From Haloarcula salina (GTDB lineage: Archaea > Halobacteriota > Halobacteria > Halobacteriales > Haloarculaceae), in assembly GCF_010119195.1 (NCBI RefSeq), contig NZ_WRXL01000008.1:79900-143899 (forward strand): a stretch of DNA of 64,000 nucleotides, in the 5' to 3' direction. A program made the translations under genes and the position numbers. Each line of letters begins with the position of its first letter. Position 1 is the stretch's first letter. Below the pieces are notes generated by a model that was given only the letters and a program-made list of their open reading frames with translations, had not been told where the DNA came from and searched no databases. Below are positions 60,786 to 64,000 of this stretch, one piece after another.

Positions 60786-62774
60786 ATGGCATCATCAAGT
60801 ACCTCACGAATAGGGTCATTAAATTTACAAAAGCGAATAGGAAGTACATTAACTCTCTCTGCACTGGTGCTTTGGGCATTGGTTATCTTTTACGCCTATA
60901 CCCTGGCGATGCCGAGAGCACAGTACGGCGTCTTGTTCATCGCTGGCGCAATTGGTGTCTATATTCTCAATGAACTGGAGGATGTTGTTGCAGAGGGAGA
61001 GTATCTCGACGCGACACTGCTCATAATCTCACTAGTAGTCACTGCCGTGGTCACAGCCTACGTAAACCTCAATTTTAGGGCACTGAACATCGACCGGGTC
61101 GGATACGCCTTTACCCACGAGTACGTGTTGGCAGGTGCGTTCGTTGCGGTCATAATTTATCTTTCGTGGAGGTCCTTCGGGCTGACATTCCTCAGTATTC
61201 TCATCGGGTCGCTATTGTACGGTTACTTCGGTGATCTGATCCCTGGAATCCTGGGACACAGTGGGCTGAGTACCACTCGCCTCCTACTCCTTCTAGTACT
61301 CGATATAACCGGAGTTTACGGATTCCTGACTCAACTGGTTGCGGCGTGGATTGCTCTCTTCTTGCTCTATGCAGGGCTACTAGAGGGGTACGGTGCGTTC
61401 GACCTGATCTTCCGGGGAGCAGTCCGGACGTCCAAGTATATCGATTCGGGTGTTGCTCAAACAGCTGTCGTGGCGAGTGCTGTCATCGGTTCCATCAACG
61501 GTTCGCAAACAGCAAACGCCGGTATGACGGGTTCCTTTACTATCCCAATGATGAAGGAGAACGGAATCAAGCCGTCGACAGCTGGTGGTATTGAGGCCGT
61601 TGCATCTACCACTGGTCAAGTGCTTCCGCCGGTGATGGGCGCTGGGGCATTTATTATGGCATCGCTTCTCGGAATAAGTTACATTACTGTCATTACTGCA
61701 GGATTGATTCCCGCTACGATAATGATGGTTTGTATCGTCATTGCAGTCCACTATATTGCGAGCTCTCAACTGGACGCAATCGACGTCGATGCGGTTCTGG
61801 ACGAATTGGACGACCGCTCCCGGCGAGACACGCTTGTCGACACGGCGAAGTTCCTTGTTCCGTTCTTTGTGCTGATTTACACGCTCGGAATTATTCAATT
61901 GACAGTGATGACATCGGCACTCTATACTGTTATCACGATGCTGATTACGGGAGTTACCTTCCCCGTTGCCCAGGCCGCATTCGAATCTCGGTCGGTCACT
62001 GCTGCGGCCAAAGAGACGCTCTCCGAGACGATCGCTGGCTTCCGACGAGGAGCCATTATTACAGCACCAATCGCGATCATTCTCGCTGCGATTAACGGTG
62101 TTGTCGACATTCTGATGACCACGGGTGTCCCAGGGATTCTCACCCTGTCGATGATGGAAATCTCCGGCGGGATCATGCTCGTTGCAGTGTTGATTTCCAT
62201 GGTAATTTGCATTTTGCTCGGGCTAGGGATGCCGACCACTGCGGCGTACACTGTCGTGGCATTACTCGTAGCGCCGACTCTGGTGAGTCGCTTCGCCGTG
62301 CCTGAACTGGGCGCGCACTTCTTTGTGTTCTACGGTGCAATACTTTCCGGTCTCACGCCACCGATTGCGACATGCGCAGCTGTCGCTGCTGGCATCGCCA
62401 ACGCAGACTTCGTAGACACGTGCTACGAAGCAATCAAAATCGCTGCCCCGCTGTTCGTATTACCGTTCTCGTTCGTGTACCACCCTGTGATCGTCTCCGG
62501 ATCCCTCGGTCCGGCAGCACTGTTCACCGGTTCGCTCATCCTGCTTGGTGGGATCAGCATCATCCACGGTATTAACTACCGATTCGAGTCTAGTAGGTGG
62601 AAACAGTTCGTTATCGGATCAGTGTTCTTTGTCGTTGGCGTCGCTACGATGGCCTATCCCAGTACGTCTGTGCAGTATGCTGGTGCAGGCATCATCATCG
62701 CCCTGTTCGTCGCCCAGCAACTCCTGACCGGCGGCCTTTCGCTCGGTGACTCGGTGAAAAGCCAGGCGAAATAA
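60786..62774 (+). CDS. TRAP transporter fused permease (DctQ-DctM type)
   Basis: 662-aa integral membrane protein with roughly 17-19 helices: four small-subunit helices fused to the large DctM-type translocator. Conserved family segments GSINGSQTANAGMTGSFTIPMM and STTGQVLPPVMGAGAFIMA are present, as in TAXI-type fused permeases. Works with the receptor at 57831 using an ion gradient. It has its own TATA-like ACTATTATG about 30 nt upstream. Confidence 0.94.
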   Translation: MASSSTSRIGSLNLQKRIGSTLTLSALVLWALVIFYAYTLAMPRAQYGVLFIAGAIGVYILNELEDVVAEGEYLDATLLIISLVVTAVVTAYVNLNFRALNIDRVGYAFTHEYVLAGAFVAVIIYLSWRSFGLTFLSILIGSLLYGYFGDLIPGILGHSGLSTTRLLLLLVLDITGVYGFLTQLVAAWIALFLLYAGLLEGYGAFDLIFRGAVRTSKYIDSGVAQTAVVASAVIGSINGSQTANAGMTGSFTIPMMKENGIKPSTAGGIEAVASTTGQVLPPVMGAGAFIMASLLGISYITVITAGLIPATIMMVCIVIAVHYIASSQLDAIDVDAVLDELDDRSRRDTLVDTAKFLVPFFVLIYTLGIIQLTVMTSALYTVITMLITGVTFPVAQAAFESRSVTAAAKETLSETIAGFRRGAIITAPIAIILAAINGVVDILMTTGVPGILTLSMMEISGGIMLVAVLISMVICILLGLGMPTTAAYTVVALLVAPTLVSRFAVPELGAHFFVFYGAILSGLTPPIATCAAVAAGIANADFVDTCYEAIKIAAPLFVLPFSFVYHPVIVSGSLGPAALFTGSLILLGGISIIHGINYRFESSRWKQFVIGSVFFVVGVATMAYPSTSVQYAGAGIIIALFVAQQLLTGGLSLGDSVKSQAK

Positions 62775-62908
62775 GCGGGTTAGCTCCTGTCTTTCGCGTT
62801 CATCTACGTCCCACCATTGAGGTGGAGTGTCGTATCGACTGACGCCGCTCGGTTCCAAACAAGAGAACCATAGAAGTTATTTTCCGGCACTCTCAGTATC
62901 CAATAGCA

Positions 62909-63322
62909 ATGGAGTACACTCGTGAATCTGACCGTGTCGTCGTCCGTCTCGACCCTCAAGACGAAGTAATCGAATCACTTCGATCACTTCGCAACGAGCT
63001 ACAGATAGACGGTGGCTTCATGTTCGGAATCGGCGCGGTTGATCGTGCAATACTCGGCCACTACGATGTCGATGAGCAATCGTATTCGGAGGAGACGTTC
63101 ACTGGGCAGTTCGAGGTCACCAGTTTCAGCGGCAACATAGGTCCCGACAAGATCCACGCACACATCGAACTGGGTACGGAGTCATACGATACCCTTGGTG
63201 GCCACTGTTCGGAGGCGCGTGTTTCTGGTACGTTTGAAATCGTCGTATTTACCGGTGAAACCACTCTTACTCATGAACTTGACTCACGGACTGGACTGGA
63301 TGTTTTCGCCCTAGATAATTGA
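62909..63322 (+). CDS. PPC/DUF296-domain protein
   Basis: 137 aa, single plant-and-prokaryote-conserved domain. VVRLDPQDEVIESLRSL, GGFMFGIGAVDRA and the metal-site HAHIELG motif are visible. Bacterial and archaeal members form trimers of unknown function; a nearby catabolic role is possible but unproved. Last gene of the TRAP island. Confidence 0.85.
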   Translation: MEYTRESDRVVVRLDPQDEVIESLRSLRNELQIDGGFMFGIGAVDRAILGHYDVDEQSYSEETFTGQFEVTSFSGNIGPDKIHAHIELGTESYDTLGGHCSEARVSGTFEIVVFTGETTLTHELDSRTGLDVFALDN

Positions 63323-63545
63323 ATAATTGATCGCTCTTTAATCCTGTCTGTCGAGCGTGAGGAAGAAAATCCCCTACTCAAGTTTTCACAGCGAAAAGCC
63401 GCCATTGCCTTTTTGACAGTATTTCCCCGTGATGAGGGTCGCGCTACGTACAGAGTGTTGGACTTTCGAAATCGTGAGATTATGATGAGCAGTTTGGTGT
63501 ATTTGTAGCAATTCACTGATTGTTATCGTCATGCGGTACTGTCGG

Positions 63546-63758
63546 TTAGTCCCCTCCCTCACTATTGTCCACACATCGTTTGCATGGCTGATAGTGACCT
63601 TTGATAGCCACCAGCGGCTTTTCAATTGAATAGTTCATAACATCGATAGCGCGGCAGTCCTCGCTTTGATGATACGTCCGATTATAGCTTGATCCCGATA
63701 CTAGTACCGTTTCCTGCTGGTCTTGCGACTGAGTGCTAGATTCCTTGTCGTTCGACAT
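63546..63758 (-). CDS. Small Cys/His protein
   Basis: 70 aa. The C-terminal half has His-x4-Cys (YHQSEDC) and Pro-Cys-x2-Cys (QPCKRC), a spacing typical of small zinc-binding modules of the Ada-like/treble-clef kind. The N-terminus is polar and Ser/Gln-rich. The start at 63758 (MSNDKES) is preferred over an upstream ATG. Function unknown. Confidence 0.55.
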   Translation of the reverse strand: MSNDKESSTQSQDQQETVLVSGSSYNRTYHQSEDCRAIDVMNYSIEKPLVAIKGHYQPCKRCVDNSEGGD

Positions 63759-63865
63759 CAAGGAGGGATATGCTCCCTTTGTAATCAAATTTATCGATTT
63801 CTGAGCCTTCGACGGACAGTCCGGATACAGTGGCTTCTTATTCCCTTCGCCCAGAATACTACACC

Positions 63866-63922
63866 ATGGTTGACTACCACGCTCCTGAAGTGATAGAACG
63901 ATCAGGTGATCGGGATGCGTAG
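63866..63922 (+). other. Short upstream reading frame before pykA
   Basis: 18-codon frame (MVDYHAPEVIERSGDRDA) whose stop overlaps the pyruvate kinase start by 8 nt. It could couple translation, or be chance. Confidence 0.3.
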
Positions 63923-64000
63923 TGCGAAGATCGTCTGCACGCTCGGGCCCGCGTCGGACTCGATCGACGACATCGCGTCGCTGGCCAAAGCGGGGATGTC
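63915..64000 (+). CDS. pykA: Pyruvate kinase, N-terminal fragment (runs off window)
   Basis: Only 28 residues are present: MRSAKIVCTLGPASDSIDDIASLAKAGM. The KIVCTLGPAS opening is diagnostic of pyruvate kinase, which converts phosphoenolpyruvate to pyruvate. A Shine-Dalgarno-like GGTGAT lies about 6 nt upstream. It follows the glycerate-utilisation island and would consume its product. Confidence 0.92.
   Translation, partial: MRSAKIVCTLGPASDSIDDIASLAKAGM

Noticed and set aside
1..64000. CRISPR array or rRNA genes
   Set aside because: No regularly spaced direct repeats and no rRNA-like conserved blocks were seen anywhere in the window.

Overview
The window is a stretch of a haloarchaeal chromosome. 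Proteins are very acidic, most of the DNA is GC-rich, genes have archaeal TATA boxes about 25 nt before leaderless or short-leader starts, and the markers include a complete archaellum (arl) motor set, bacterio-opsin-activator (Bat) type helix-turn-helix regulators, twin-arginine lipoproteins and preQ0/archaeosine genes. The exact genus cannot be read from the sequence; a Haloarcula-like relative is a guess.

Layout. (1) 1-19550, motility and chemotaxis: cheA (cut by the window edge) and cheB run leftward and cheW rightward from a shared intergenic region. Then come a single-domain KaiC-like ATPase, a small winged-helix regulator, a small membrane protein, two near-identical archaellin genes, a hypothetical gene, a two-gene membrane or secreted unit, cheY-cheC-cheD, and arlCE-F-G-H-I-J. 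(2) 19821-41580, mostly housekeeping: M29 peptidase, 6-phosphogluconate dehydrogenase, membrane-anchored ferredoxin, tRNA-Arg(CCG) with a duplicated 3' end, a run of NAD(P)-dependent oxidoreductases, M28 peptidase, queD-queE-queC, methylglyoxal synthase, a Bat-type regulator, a dUTPase/dCTP-deaminase family enzyme, aconitase, an acetyltransferase, DUF5810/DUF5809-like genes, Nudix, rhodanese, and a glutamine-synthetase-like ligase. (3) 41577-50376, a leftward amine-utilisation block: a Bat-type regulator, a PotDABC-like ABC transporter and the B12-dependent ethanolamine ammonia-lyase genes eutB-eutC with the reactivase eutA. No microcompartment genes are present. (4) 50377-54518, AT-rich and decayed: vapB with a truncated vapC, an intact MNT/HEPN pair and a broken aminotransferase gene. 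(5) 54519-63322, a lower-GC catabolic island: glycerate 2-kinase, IclR regulator, TAXI-TRAP receptor, tartrate/D-malate dehydrogenase family enzyme, UspA, fused TRAP permease and a PPC/DUF296 protein. Pyruvate kinase starts at the right edge.

How the parts work together. In region 1 one palindrome, TATCA-N4-YGATA, occurs at seven places, nearly always about 13 bp upstream of a TATA box. It precedes cheBA and cheW (one shared site), the winged-helix gene, the small membrane gene, both archaellins, cheYCD and arlCE-J, which defines a candidate motility regulon that may be run by the winged-helix protein encoded inside the locus. In region 3, uptake, lyase and reactivase genes point to archaeal growth on ethanolamine or a related amine. 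In region 5 the genes line up as a path: TRAP import of a hydroxy-dicarboxylate, conversion to glycerate, phosphorylation to 2-phosphoglycerate, then lower glycolysis. A sequence shared by the iclR promoter and the divergent receptor/dehydrogenase promoter is a candidate IclR operator.
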